The position numbers and the translations under genes were made by a program. DNA of 40,631 nt from an uncultured Alphaproteobacteria bacterium (lineage in GTDB: Bacteria > Pseudomonadota > Alphaproteobacteria > Rs-D84), in contig CALARG010000042.1 of assembly GCA_937888635.1 (NCBI GenBank), positions 1 through 40,631 of the forward strand, given 5' to 3'. Shown here piece after piece: positions 1-7,875 of the stretch. Below the pieces are notes generated by a model, which was given only the letters and a program-made list of their open reading frames with translations, did no database searches and was not told the origin of the DNA. Position 1 is the stretch's first letter; each line of letters begins with the position of its first letter.

Positions 1-49
1 CTCGTTTACACCGAGAGGGTCGGGGGTTTGAGTCCCTCAACACCCACCA
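1..49 (+). tRNA. tRNA-Val (anticodon TAC), 3' part only
   Basis: The window opens inside a tRNA. The anticodon stem-loop is CTCG TTTACAC CGAG, with anticodon TAC. A T arm follows, then the 3' acceptor strand AACACCC, discriminator A and an encoded CCA ending at 49. The 5' half lies outside the window. Confidence 0.85.
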
Positions 50-57
50 GAATTTTT

Positions 58-79
58 CCGCCATAATGGCGGATTTTTT
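58..79 (+). terminator. intrinsic terminator after tRNA-Val
   Basis: Stem CCGCC/GGCGG with loop ATAAT is followed by a T run. It lies 8 nt after the tRNA CCA end. Confidence 0.8.
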
Positions 80-102
80 AATGCAAAAAATGGTGTATAA
101 AT

Positions 103-312
103 ATGAATAAAGACACAAAACAAGAAGCAAAAGAACTGTTCCATATACTGATTGCAATACTTATCAGCGCAGGATTGGTTTCGCAGGTACATTCATGTAA
201 TCGCGGTTCAACACTGGAGGACTGTAAACCCGTCAAAAAGGAAAAGATTACAACCAAGGCCGATTCCTTAAAAGTACAGGCGTTCAAAGGTGCACAATCT
301 AGGACCAGATAA
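103..312 (+). CDS. small putative membrane or secreted protein (69 aa)
   Basis: I do not recognise this gene. The 69-residue product has a charged N-terminus, one hydrophobic segment (about residues 12-28, FHILIAILISAGLVSQV), then a polar, lysine-rich tail with two cysteines. It sits between two intrinsic terminators, so it would be a single-gene unit, which favours a real gene. There is no convincing Shine-Dalgarno before the ATG, and a TATAAA lies almost directly upstream, so the start is uncertain. It could be a small inner-membrane protein or a weakly expressed ORF. Confidence 0.45.
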   Translation: MNKDTKQEAKELFHILIAILISAGLVSQVHSCNRGSTLEDCKPVKKEKITTKADSLKVQAFKGAQSRTR

Positions 313-313
313 A

Positions 314-342
314 AAAATCGTCCGTTACGGACGGTTTTTTTT
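314..342 (+). terminator. intrinsic terminator after the 69-aa ORF
   Basis: Stem AAATCGTCC/GGACGGTTT with a short loop is followed by a run of eight T. The next promoter begins inside its tail (TTGTGT at 341-346). Confidence 0.75.
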
Positions 343-369
343 GTGTTTTGAAAAAATATAGTTTAGAAT
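341..369 (+). promoter_or_regulatory. sigma70-type promoter for the OmpA-like lipoprotein gene
   Basis: TTGTGT (341-346), a 17-nt spacer and TAGAAT (64-69 of the same hundred, i.e. 364-369). The ATG at 403 is preceded by an AAAAGG ribosome-binding site. Confidence 0.55.
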
Positions 370-402
370 ACAAACCAGAATAACAAAACAAAGGGGAAAA
401 GG

Positions 403-1041
403 ATGAAAAAATTAGTATCCATATTCGCATTAACTGCAATTGTTTCAGGATGCACAACGGTAAACCCATATACCGGCCAAACCCAAACTGCCAAGGCAAC
501 ATGGGGTACCGCAATTGGCGCAACCGCCGGTGCACTGATTGGCAGCACACAAAGCAGCAAGGGAGCATTGGTAGGTGCGTTGGGGGGTGCGGCACTGGGT
601 GGTGGTGTTGGTTATTATCTGGACGCCCAGGCGGCAGAACTGCGCGCAGAACTGGTGTCAACCGGTGTGCAGGTTGTGGAAAGCGACGACAGTATTCGCC
701 TGATTATGCCAGGCAACATCACATTTAAAACAGATTCTGCAGATATTAATTCATCGTTTTATTCTGTGTTGAACTCGGTCGCCAAGGTGTTGAACAAATA
801 CAGCAATTCAACCGTTATGGTGTCTGGCCACACAGACAGCACAGGCAGCGCAGAATACAATCTGGACCTGTCACGCGAACGCGCAAATTCTGTTGCGTCG
901 TACCTGCAGGGTCAGGGGGTAAAATCATCACGATTTGAAGTTTTGGGATTGGGGTCTTCTAATCCAATTGCGTCAAACGACACAGCCAATGGTCGCGCGC
1001 AAAATCGTCGTGTTGAAATTAAAATTATACCAAATAAATAA
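403..1041 (+). CDS. OmpA-family outer-membrane lipoprotein with glycine zipper (YiaD-like)
   Basis: The predicted lipoprotein has 212 residues. A lipoprotein signal ends in VSGC (Cys about residue 17). A glycine-zipper segment rich in GAxxGxxxG follows (about 36-73), then a C-terminal OmpA peptidoglycan-binding domain (about 100-212). In that domain I see the GHTDSTGS motif, an SRERANSV helix and the terminal NRRVEI, with the Asp and Arg that contact diaminopimelate in this family. This architecture matches YiaD-type lipoproteins that tether the outer membrane to peptidoglycan. It has its own promoter and converges on the virD4-like gene, sharing a terminator. The exact paralogue name is not certain because the window holds two more OmpA-domain proteins. 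Confidence 0.85.
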   Translation: MKKLVSIFALTAIVSGCTTVNPYTGQTQTAKATWGTAIGATAGALIGSTQSSKGALVGALGGAALGGGVGYYLDAQAAELRAELVSTGVQVVESDDSIRLIMPGNITFKTDSADINSSFYSVLNSVAKVLNKYSNSTVMVSGHTDSTGSAEYNLDLSRERANSVASYLQGQGVKSSRFEVLGLGSSNPIASNDTANGRAQNRRVEIKIIPNK

Positions 1042-1044
1042 AAG

Positions 1045-1069
1045 AAATCCCCGTTTGGGGATTTTTTTA
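1045..1069. terminator. bidirectional terminator between convergent genes
   Basis: AAATCCCC gttt GGGGATTT is followed by T on the plus strand and by an A/T-rich tract on the minus strand. The stop codon of the minus-strand virD4-like gene (1067-1069) lies in the T run. Confidence 0.8.
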
Positions 1070-3307
1070 TGCCAAATCTTTGACCGTTTTTGTCTGGGGG
1101 TCGTATATGCGCGGCGCACCCGGATAACGCAATGCATGGTGGTGTTTTGGCACCAAGTATTCCGGTATTGGTGTGGTGCCACCCATTTTAACCTTGTCGT
1201 TGATTTCAATTTGAACCTTGGTCTTGCGCAGGAAGTGCCATTCACCGTCAGCCTCAATCGGGCGATTATAGTGTCCCTGGTAAACAATAATCTGTTTACC
1301 CATTGGCAGCGTCATTAAATCCATTGGCGAATACAGATCTTCTTCTTTGGTGACCTCGGTATCTTTGCCATCAGGGCCCTTTTCCTTTTTCTTGGTTTTC
1401 TTTTTGCCAATCATACGCACAAAACGTTCTGCGGTTGATGGATCATTTACGCGCAGGATAATCTTGGCCGCACTGTTGGCGATAACGGTTTCGGCCGCCT
1501 TGTCACCATATTTTTCGGCAATCTGACTGATGTCCTGGCCAACAATCATATAAGACACCTTTTGTCCACGACCAACGGCAGGACCACGGATAACAGCCTC
1601 TAACTTATTCATGGTTGGCATTTCGTCCAACACGAACAATGTTGGGTATGGCCCCAGTTTCTGTCCGTGATTTACATTACCCGGTTTATTCGCAATCAAG
1701 AAATTTGACAGCAGTTCAATAAACATACTGGTAATCGCACTGAAGGCGGGTGCGTCTGCAACATTCATTGACAGATAGACTGTCACAGGTTTTACCTTGC
1801 CATCGCGGGGGTCTTTCATGCCACGCAAATCACCAAAGTGCAAATCAGAATGGCGTGTGTGTTTGTTTACCGCAGGATGACGGAAAATATTTAACCCGGC
1901 ATTCATTGTTGAGATAACAGACCCACGTTCTTTGTCGGGTGTATTTGCCAAATTAATCAGGGCAGATACAGCATCACTGTCGTATGCGTATAATTGCGCT
2001 TCGTTTACTGCTTCGTTCAGGAAATCCTTCATTGGGTCTGCCATCATTACCATCTGGTCACCCTGGCGTTTGCGTTCTTCCATTTGTTGGGCAACCTTAA
2101 TCTGGCCTTCTACATACCATGCCAGGAACATTGGGATTGACGCTTCGCCACCATGCCATTCGGCGGGCAGCCCACCCCACGACCCGACATGAACATAGTT
2201 ATTTATATTTAATTTTCCCTGTTGCAATAATGCCATTGCCGCGTATGCATTCGGGTCGGATGTCATTGTCATATAATAATCCATCAAGACCGCCGCATCC
2301 TGGGAATCAAATGTGCCGTTTTTCAGGCGAGCATAGAAATAATCATTTGCCTTGGCACGTTCAACCTTGGACACAATAAAATTGATAAACCCAGTCAATG
2401 CTGCGCGCGCAGTGTTTGACCAGTGCGGGTCTTTGGCATTTTCTTCAATAATTGCATTTACGATAACCTGAATATATGTGCTGCGTTCTTCGGCAGAATC
2501 AGGCAGGTTTTCCGGCGACAACGGATTCCATGCCGGATAATAAATACCGTTTTCTGGTTCGTCACGCGCCGCCCAGTTCAATATAAATACCGGCCCAACC
2601 GTTGCACGATATGCAGATGTGTCATGGCACAATTCAGGCTTTGGGTCGTTTACAATCATTGATACATTGTCACAACCAACAATTGTCGGAATCACAACAC
2701 CCTGGGTTTTACCAGCACCAGCAGGTGCCAACAGCAATGCAGACAGGCATGTATCCATTTTCAGGGCCTTGCTTTTAAAATAGCCCAGAACCATCATAAA
2801 TCCGCCAAACAGACCTTCTTTGTTATTGTGGTCGTCGCCCATTTTTTTGATGTCTGCAACATCAGCCTTGCGCGCGGTTTTTTCTTCAAATTTATCCTTG
2901 CTGTGTGGGTTAAATTCATCTGACATAGTCGCGTCAGATATAAAGAAATATCCAATCAAGGGCAACAATGGTGTTATACACGCATAATCAGGATGCGTAA
3001 TACAACGCAATATCCAAGATGGAACCTCGGCCAAAACGGACATGCCAAAACTGGCCATCATGTTTTGCAGATATATTGTAATCCAATGCTGGGTCGCAGG
3101 TGACCAGCCATATCGCCAAATATGTTCAACAGGAAACGCCGCCGCAAACATTAATGCCGCGATAATCCATGTTATAACAGACCAGCGAATTGACCAAAAT
3201 TCACGCGCCAAGGGGGTGCGTTCATGTTCTTTGTAGGCACTGGAACGAAATATGCTGACGCCCTTGCCTTTGCCTGATGCGGATAAAAAGTTGAATTTAG
3301 CTGCCAT
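1067..3307 (-). CDS. virD4: type IV secretion coupling ATPase (VirD4/TraG family)
   Basis: The 746-residue protein has the layout of a T4SS coupling protein, the inner-membrane ATPase that recruits substrates to the channel. Hydrophobic segments near residues 43-60, 75-95 and 108-124 are followed by a large TraG-type ATPase domain. I see a Walker A (GAGKTQ, about 197-202), a Walker B with VLDEMPTM (about 553-560), and the family segment GRGQKVSYMIVGQDISQI after it. No virB gene lies within the window, so it is an orphan here; other T4SS parts may be elsewhere. The ATG follows a TATAAT box by 9 nt with no Shine-Dalgarno. It is divergent from rsmE. Confidence 0.9.
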   Translation of the reverse strand: MAAKFNFLSASGKGKGVSIFRSSAYKEHERTPLAREFWSIRWSVITWIIAALMFAAAFPVEHIWRYGWSPATQHWITIYLQNMMASFGMSVLAEVPSWILRCITHPDYACITPLLPLIGYFFISDATMSDEFNPHSKDKFEEKTARKADVADIKKMGDDHNNKEGLFGGFMMVLGYFKSKALKMDTCLSALLLAPAGAGKTQGVVIPTIVGCDNVSMIVNDPKPELCHDTSAYRATVGPVFILNWAARDEPENGIYYPAWNPLSPENLPDSAEERSTYIQVIVNAIIEENAKDPHWSNTARAALTGFINFIVSKVERAKANDYFYARLKNGTFDSQDAAVLMDYYMTMTSDPNAYAAMALLQQGKLNINNYVHVGSWGGLPAEWHGGEASIPMFLAWYVEGQIKVAQQMEERKRQGDQMVMMADPMKDFLNEAVNEAQLYAYDSDAVSALINLANTPDKERGSVISTMNAGLNIFRHPAVNKHTRHSDLHFGDLRGMKDPRDGKVKPVTVYLSMNVADAPAFSAITSMFIELLSNFLIANKPGNVNHGQKLGPYPTLFVLDEMPTMNKLEAVIRGPAVGRGQKVSYMIVGQDISQIAEKYGDKAAETVIANSAAKIILRVNDPSTAERFVRMIGKKKTKKKEKGPDGKDTEVTKEEDLYSPMDLMTLPMGKQIIVYQGHYNRPIEADGEWHFLRKTKVQIEINDKVKMGGTTPIPEYLVPKHHHALRYPGAPRIYDPQTKTVKDLA

Positions 3308-3316
3308 AGTGATATG

Positions 3317-3322
3317 ATTATA
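3317..3322 (-). promoter_or_regulatory. -10 box of the virD4-like gene, leaderless start suspected
   Basis: A perfect minus-strand TATAAT lies 9 nt before the ATG at 3307. The -35 is weak (TTATAA about 16 nt upstream). No ribosome-binding site fits in the gap, so the transcript probably starts at or just before the ATG. Confidence 0.45.
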
Positions 3323-3362
3323 TCAGAAAAAACATATTTTATAAATCAGGAAATACAAATTT

Positions 3363-4019
3363 ATGAAAAATATACCACGCATCTTTATGGGCGATAATTT
3401 ATCAACCGGTATGGCAATACCTGTTGACCGGGGAACAATGCATTACCTGACGCGTGTAATGCGAACAAATCAATGTCTGGCGTTTGGTGGCGGAAATGAA
3501 TTTCACGCCACCCTGTCAGATGATGGGCGTGTGTTGAATATCGGGGAACAGACAGAGCATGCCGACCCATCAAATGATTTTACACTGATGTTTGCGCCAA
3601 TAAAAAAGACAGATGATTTATTAAATATGGCAACACAGATGGGTATCGCAACCTTTCAGCCGGTTATAACAGCACGCACGAATGCAAATCATATAAACTG
3701 GACCCGTATGGTTAAAATCGTGGTAGAAGCCGCAGAACAATCTAACCGGAACAGTGTGCCAAAAATCCTGCCGCCGATTAAGTTTTCAGAACTGGATTTA
3801 TCAAACATTGTATTTGCAGATGAACGCGCAGCATATGGCCATGCAACAGATTATGACGCGGGGGACGCAAAATCAATTCTGGTTGGACCCGAAGGTGGAT
3901 TTTCAGATGATGAATTTTCTGCCCTGGATGCAGCGGGGGCGCGTGGTATTTCGTTAGGCAAAACAATTCTGCGGGCAGAAGTCGCCGCAGTGGTCGCAAT
4001 TGCACGGGTGGTGAAATAG
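3363..4019 (+). CDS. rsmE: 16S rRNA m3U1498 methyltransferase RsmE
   Basis: RsmE is a SPOUT-class enzyme that methylates N3 of U1498 in 16S rRNA using S-adenosylmethionine. The 218-residue product carries the C-terminal knot signatures GPEGGFSDDE (about 176-185) and LGKTILRAEVA (about 199-209), which form the cofactor-binding trefoil knot. The EAAEQSNR segment (about 124-131) is also typical. It is somewhat shorter than the usual 240-250 residues, the trimming being in the N-terminal PUA-like part. One base separates its stop from the next gene, also an RNA-modification enzyme, so the two are probably co-transcribed. Confidence 0.92.
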   Translation: MKNIPRIFMGDNLSTGMAIPVDRGTMHYLTRVMRTNQCLAFGGGNEFHATLSDDGRVLNIGEQTEHADPSNDFTLMFAPIKKTDDLLNMATQMGIATFQPVITARTNANHINWTRMVKIVVEAAEQSNRNSVPKILPPIKFSELDLSNIVFADERAAYGHATDYDAGDAKSILVGPEGGFSDDEFSALDAAGARGISLGKTILRAEVAAVVAIARVVK

Positions 4020-4020
4020 T

Positions 4021-4719
4021 ATGGCGGTACGAATTGCAAAATTTATCGCAGATTGTGGATTCGCATCACGGCGCGTGGCCGAAGAAATGATTGCAAGTGG
4101 GCATGTCACGGTTAATGGAGAAACAGTTACAACACCTGTATTTTTTATAGAAAGCGGTGACATGGTTGAAATAAATGGTGTGCAGCTCCGCGCACAACAG
4201 GAAACAGAACTGTATGCATTTCATAAACCGCTGAACACAATGACAACTGCGCGTGACCCACAGGGGCGCAAAACAATATATGACTGTTTGCCTGATGAAT
4301 ACAAAAATCTGAAATATGTTGGACGACTGGATTACAAGACAACAGGATTACTGTTGCTGACAAACGATGGAGATTTGGCGCGAAAATTAACACTGCCGTC
4401 TTCGGAAATTCCGCGCACATATATTGCAACTGTTAATGGAAATAATTTTTCCGGGCTGGCGCGCGCAAAAAGTGGCATAACCGTTGATGGGATTAAATAT
4501 GCACCAATGAAAATTGAAGAGTTGGGAAATAATAACCTGCGCGTGACAATAACCGAAGGTAAAAAGAACGAAGTGCGAATTGTGCTGCGTGCATGCGGGT
4601 GCCCGGTGCGCAAATTACACCGCGTTTCGTTTGGGAATATTGGTTTAGGAAAACTGGCTGTTGGAAAAATTCAAAAAATATCACAGAAAACAATTGACGA
4701 AATGTTAAAAACTCTCTAA
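4021..4719 (+). CDS. RsuA/RluB/RluE-family pseudouridine synthase
   Basis: The 232-residue protein starts with an S4 RNA-binding domain (about 1-60, RIAKFIADCGFASRR). A pseudouridine synthase domain follows with the catalytic motif GRLDYKTTGLLLLTNDGD (about 101-118), where the Asp of GRLD is the nucleophile. The conserved GKKNEVRIVLRACGC-like segment (about 180-194) matches the RsuA/RluB/RluE branch, which modifies 16S or 23S rRNA. The exact target uridine cannot be told from the sequence. RluB (23S U2605) is most likely for a single member of this branch in a small genome. It directly follows rsmE. Confidence 0.88.
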   Translation: MAVRIAKFIADCGFASRRVAEEMIASGHVTVNGETVTTPVFFIESGDMVEINGVQLRAQQETELYAFHKPLNTMTTARDPQGRKTIYDCLPDEYKNLKYVGRLDYKTTGLLLLTNDGDLARKLTLPSSEIPRTYIATVNGNNFSGLARAKSGITVDGIKYAPMKIEELGNNNLRVTITEGKKNEVRIVLRACGCPVRKLHRVSFGNIGLGKLAVGKIQKISQKTIDEMLKTL

Positions 4720-4748
4720 TATTCTTACTAAAAGGAAGGGAGTTTTAT

Positions 4749-5819
4749 ATGAAAAAAACATCATTCAAAAAAAACAATCAGAAAAACCGCGCAAAAGTGC
4801 GCCCTGTGGCATCTAAACCAACCGTAAATGTTAATGCAAAAAAGACATGCGCCAATCCATGGTCACTGTCTATTTATGTGTATTGGTTTATAATTTTATT
4901 CTTTATCGCGGCAACTTTTTATATCTTGGGCCGTTCACATAACGAAGCACCAAATACAAACGAAGTTCAAATTACAGAAGAAGTATTGATGCAGGCCGCT
5001 GATTACTATGAAAAAGGTCGTGAAAAATTAGTTGCAGGAAATATTGATGAAGCAATCGCTGATTTGACAGCCGCAATTGATGCAGGCGCCGCATCTGTGG
5101 ATACATATATCCTGCGTGGCGAAGCGCAGATGCAGTCTGGCAACTATCGCGCAGCAATGGATGACTTTAACACCGCACTGTACAAAGACCCAGCGAATGC
5201 GGTTGCATATTATGATCGCTCTTTGCTGAATACACGCCTGGAAGATTACAATGCCGCATTGGTTGATATTAACAACGCATTGGCTGCAAACGCACAAAAG
5301 CCCAGCCCAATGTTGCAGATGCGCAATCTGTATGCAAAACGCGGTCAGTTGAATCTGTGGTTAAAGAATTGGGAAGGTGCAATTGCAGACTATACAAATT
5401 CTTTGGCACGCCCAGAAGGTACTGTTGACCCAGTGGTTTATGCAGAACGCGCCGAAGCGTATACCGCAATTGGAAACTATGCCGAAGCAATTAATGATTA
5501 TTCGTCTGCAATTCGTGTTATTTCTGAACAGATTCAGGGGGCACCAACACTGGAAGAACGCGAAGCATTGTCAAATAATGCAATGAATTACTTTGAAAAG
5601 TCTGCGGCATTGAATTTAAATATAGGCAATGTGGATGCAGCGCGCACAGATTTAGAATCTGCATACACAATCGCGATTGCATTAAATAACACAGAAACAG
5701 CAGACAGATTGCAGGGCTTGATTAATGAACTGACCCAGGTGACCGCACCTGTTCAACCGGAACAGCCGGAACAGCCAACACAGCCAACACAGCCCGTGTC
5801 ACCAGCTACACCTGCATAA
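4749..5819 (+). CDS. membrane-anchored TPR protein
   Basis: The 356-residue protein has a basic cytoplasmic N-terminus (about 1-38) and one membrane segment (about 41-63, LSIYVYWFIILFFIAATFYIL). Four or more tetratricopeptide repeats follow, for example around 80-115, 116-150, 150-185 and 225-260, with the typical A-Y-D-R and A-I-D-Y patterns. The C-terminus is a low-complexity Pro/Gln/Glu tail (about 335-356) of PEQPEQPTQP type. TPRs bind partner proteins; this one would face the periplasm. A strong AAGGAAGGGAG ribosome-binding site precedes the ATG. The specific partner is unknown. Confidence 0.8.
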   Translation: MKKTSFKKNNQKNRAKVRPVASKPTVNVNAKKTCANPWSLSIYVYWFIILFFIAATFYILGRSHNEAPNTNEVQITEEVLMQAADYYEKGREKLVAGNIDEAIADLTAAIDAGAASVDTYILRGEAQMQSGNYRAAMDDFNTALYKDPANAVAYYDRSLLNTRLEDYNAALVDINNALAANAQKPSPMLQMRNLYAKRGQLNLWLKNWEGAIADYTNSLARPEGTVDPVVYAERAEAYTAIGNYAEAINDYSSAIRVISEQIQGAPTLEEREALSNNAMNYFEKSAALNLNIGNVDAARTDLESAYTIAIALNNTETADRLQGLINELTQVTAPVQPEQPEQPTQPTQPVSPATPA

Positions 5820-5833
5820 CAACAGGGACGGTT

Positions 5834-5866
5834 AAAAAATTTCCCCCGACTGGGGGGATTTTTTTA
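5834..5866 (+). terminator. intrinsic terminator after the TPR gene
   Basis: Stem AATTTCCCCC/GGGGGGATTT with loop GACT is followed by a T run. Confidence 0.8.
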
Positions 5867-5886
5867 TTTGGTCAATAAACCAATAC

Positions 5887-5912
5887 AAAAACCGCCGTAA
5901 ATGGCGGTTTAA
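5887..5912 (-). terminator. intrinsic terminator after infC
   Basis: On the minus strand AAACCGCC and GGCGGTTTTTG form a stem with a five-base loop and T tail, 5 nt after the infC stop. Confidence 0.75.
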
Positions 5913-5916
5913 TTAC

Positions 5917-6465
5917 TTATTTTGCAGGCGCAACAATAATTGACTTGGTTCGTTCATCTGGTTTTGATTTTGATTCCAGATTTCCCTTATCTCCAATAAT
6001 ATCAATTATGCGGGCAAATAATTCAGGCACTGCATCCTTGCCACGCGCCAAAACCTTTTTAGAACCCTTGGTCATAACAGAAATTTTAACCTTGTTCCCT
6101 TCGGCCAAGAATTCAAAAACCTTTTTCAATTTGATATTCAAATCATTTTCTTCAATAAAAGGTTTTATCCAAACTTCTTTTAATTCGGTTGTTTTTTGAT
6201 TCTTGCGAGCCTCAGACGCGCGCTTTTTCTGTTCGTATTTGAATTTACCATAGTCCATTATCTTGGTAATTGGAACAGCACCATTCGCGTTCATTTCAAC
6301 CAAATCCAACCCCATATCCAGCGCCATTTGCAATGCCTGGGGGGTGGGCATAACGCCCAAATTCTGACCATCTGCACTGATAACCTGGACAGATTTTGCA
6401 AATATTTTGTTATTCATACGCGGACCAGCGTCGCGACGATTATCACGATTAATTGTAGGTTTAAT
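5917..6465 (-). CDS. infC: translation initiation factor IF-3, predicted AUU start
   Basis: IF-3 binds the 30S subunit, keeps the subunits apart and proofreads the start codon. The product contains the N-terminal domain (VQVISADGQNLGVM, DLVEMN, KIMDYGKFKYE), a lysine-rich linker and the C-terminal domain (KPFIEENDLNIKLKKVFEFL). The first ATG (6417) would remove the conserved RRDAGPR segment before the N-domain. Upstream and in frame lies ATT at 6465, placed 6 nt after a strong AAGGAG, giving IKPTINRDNRRDAGPRMNNK. AUU is the hallmark start of infC in bacteria and the basis of its autoregulation. With it the protein has 182 residues, normal for IF-3. Confidence 0.9.
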   Translation of the reverse strand: MKPTINRDNRRDAGPRMNNKIFAKSVQVISADGQNLGVMPTPQALQMALDMGLDLVEMNANGAVPITKIMDYGKFKYEQKKRASEARKNQKTTELKEVWIKPFIEENDLNIKLKKVFEFLAEGNKVKISVMTKGSKKVLARGKDAVPELFARIIDIIGDKGNLESKSKPDERTKSIIVAPAK

Positions 6466-6505
6466 TGTAGGCTCCTTTGTTACAATATACGCGAATTATT
6501 AACTA

Positions 6506-7282
6506 TTATTCGGTACTTTTCAAGATATTTTGCACATTTTGCAGGGCATTCCATACATCGCGTTTGGCGGCCGGCTTTAACATCAAGAAATTTGGATGAT
6601 AAATCGGCATTAATGTTATGCCATTTTCCAAAACAGTTGCCACACCATGTGATTTGCCCAGGTTTATGGACGCCATCTCGGTCGCGGGCAGTGTTCCAAG
6701 CGTCAAAATAACGCGCGGGCGCAGCAATTCAATTGCCCTGTCAATAAACGGACGCGACAGGTCCAGTTCCATGCGCGACGGACTGCGACCACCAGGTGTG
6801 CGCCAGAAGACCATTGGCAAAATAGATACAGTTGCGCGCGACAGGCCGATTGCCGCCAACATTTTATCCATCAATTCGCCGGCCGCGCCAGATAAAATTT
6901 GGCCGGTCGCATCATCGTCAGATGATGGAATATCGGTCAATATCATCAAATCGCCCTGCCCCACATGTGGCAAAACCGTATTTGTTGCCGATGCACGCAG
7001 CGGATGATTAAATTCATCAATCATACGATTTAATGTTGACATATCTGTTGGGCGCGAAGCCATGGCCCGCACAGTATCCAAAGACATGGTCTGCGCCGGC
7101 GCAACAGGTGGCACAATTGATGTGGCAACCCGCCCTATTTCCGCCATAACAGTCGCGACATTTGGACGCGATGACACGATGATATCTTCTTTCTTGTCAG
7201 CCACAGGTGTTGAAATCGGCGATTCGGCCAATTCCCAACAAACACCCGCCAATTCCAAATCACGCAAGGTATAATCAGACAT
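6506..7282 (-). CDS. degenerate family-4-type uracil-DNA glycosylase
   Basis: The 258-residue protein has the fold signatures of alphaproteobacterial family-4 uracil-DNA glycosylases, which excise uracil from DNA. Landmarks are NTVLP (about 101-105), DLMILTDIPSSDDDATG (about 111-127), MVFWRTPGGRSPS (about 153-165), LTLG (about 185-190) and HPNFL (about 227-231). The usual GEAPG active-site motif reads TDIPS, and the four cysteines that normally hold the 4Fe-4S cluster are not visible; only one Cys (residue 15) remains. The protein may be inactive, or may use different chemistry or substrates. I chose the start at 7282 (MSDYTLRDLE) because AAGGA precedes it. Confidence 0.72.
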   Translation of the reverse strand: MSDYTLRDLELAGVCWELAESPISTPVADKKEDIIVSSRPNVATVMAEIGRVATSIVPPVAPAQTMSLDTVRAMASRPTDMSTLNRMIDEFNHPLRASATNTVLPHVGQGDLMILTDIPSSDDDATGQILSGAAGELMDKMLAAIGLSRATVSILPMVFWRTPGGRSPSRMELDLSRPFIDRAIELLRPRVILTLGTLPATEMASINLGKSHGVATVLENGITLMPIYHPNFLMLKPAAKRDVWNALQNVQNILKSTE

Positions 7283-7294
7283 TTTTGTTTTTCC

Positions 7295-7323
7295 TTGATA
7301 ATTCAAACCTTTTATTGTACAAT
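7295..7323 (+). promoter_or_regulatory. sigma70-type promoter for pal
   Basis: TTGATA (7295-7300), a 17-nt spacer and TACAAT (7318-7323). The -10 is part of the palindrome ATTGTACAAT (7314-7323), so it also reads TACAAT on the minus strand toward the UDG gene. Confidence 0.7.
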
Positions 7324-7359
7324 AGAACACGAGCAACAGAAACTCAAGGGAGTATTTTC

Positions 7360-7776
7360 ATGAAAATTAAAAACTTTGCTTTGTTGGCTGGTGTTGCAGG
7401 CCTGTTGGCTGCATGTGGCGGTTCTGCCATTGTTGAACCAGCGGATTTGAACGATCAACGCGTGTTCTTTGGTTTCAACTCATCTGAAATCACAGAAGAT
7501 GCAAAAAACAACCTGTTGGGTCAGGCTTTGTATATGAAAAACCACGAAGATGTTAAAATCCAAATCGCAGGTAATTGCGACGAACGTGGTTCAACAGAAT
7601 ACAACTTAGCCCTGGGCGCACGTCGTGCAAATGCTGCAAAAAAAGTTATCGTAAACGATGGTATTGATGCAAAACGCATTTCTACAATCAGTTATGGTAA
7701 AGAACGCCCATTGGTAAAAGGTTCTGGTGAAGAAGTTTGGAAATGGAACCGTAACGCCACAACAACAGTTAAATAA
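7360..7776 (+). CDS. pal: peptidoglycan-associated lipoprotein Pal
   Basis: Pal is the outer-membrane lipoprotein of the Tol-Pal system, which links the outer membrane to peptidoglycan during division. The 138-residue product has a lipoprotein signal ending in LLAAC (Cys at about residue 19). A compact OmpA-type domain follows, with VFFGFNSSEI, CDERGSTEYNLALGARRA (about 73-90) and SYGKERP (about 107-113), all classic for Pal. The start at 7360 follows AAGGGAG and gives the correct short signal peptide; a longer in-frame reading is not plausible. tolB and the tolQRA genes are not in the window. Confidence 0.93.
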   Translation: MKIKNFALLAGVAGLLAACGGSAIVEPADLNDQRVFFGFNSSEITEDAKNNLLGQALYMKNHEDVKIQIAGNCDERGSTEYNLALGARRANAAKKVIVNDGIDAKRISTISYGKERPLVKGSGEEVWKWNRNATTTVK

Positions 7777-7788
7777 TTGTTGAAGATT

Positions 7789-7819
7789 AAAAAAACCGCC
7801 CAATCGGGCGGTTTTTTTT
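7789..7819 (+). terminator. intrinsic terminator after pal
   Basis: ACCGCCC aat CGGGCGGT (about 7794-7812) is followed by eight T. Confidence 0.85.
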
Positions 7820-7841
7820 CCGGATGCTGCACATCTTTTTG

Positions 7842-7869
7842 TTGACAAAGCGTTCTTTTGTGCTATTTT
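7842..7869 (+). promoter_or_regulatory. promoter giving a probable leaderless radical SAM mRNA
   Basis: TTGACA (7842-7847), a 16-nt spacer and TATTTT (7864-7869). The ATG at 7876 lies where the transcript should start, and no ribosome-binding site precedes it. Confidence 0.65.
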
Positions 7870-7875
7870 TTGTGC

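Noticed and set aside
6196..6711. Plus-strand ORF of 171 codons across infC and the UDG gene
   Set aside because: It is antisense to two recognised genes and spans their intergenic region without a ribosome-binding site or known motif.
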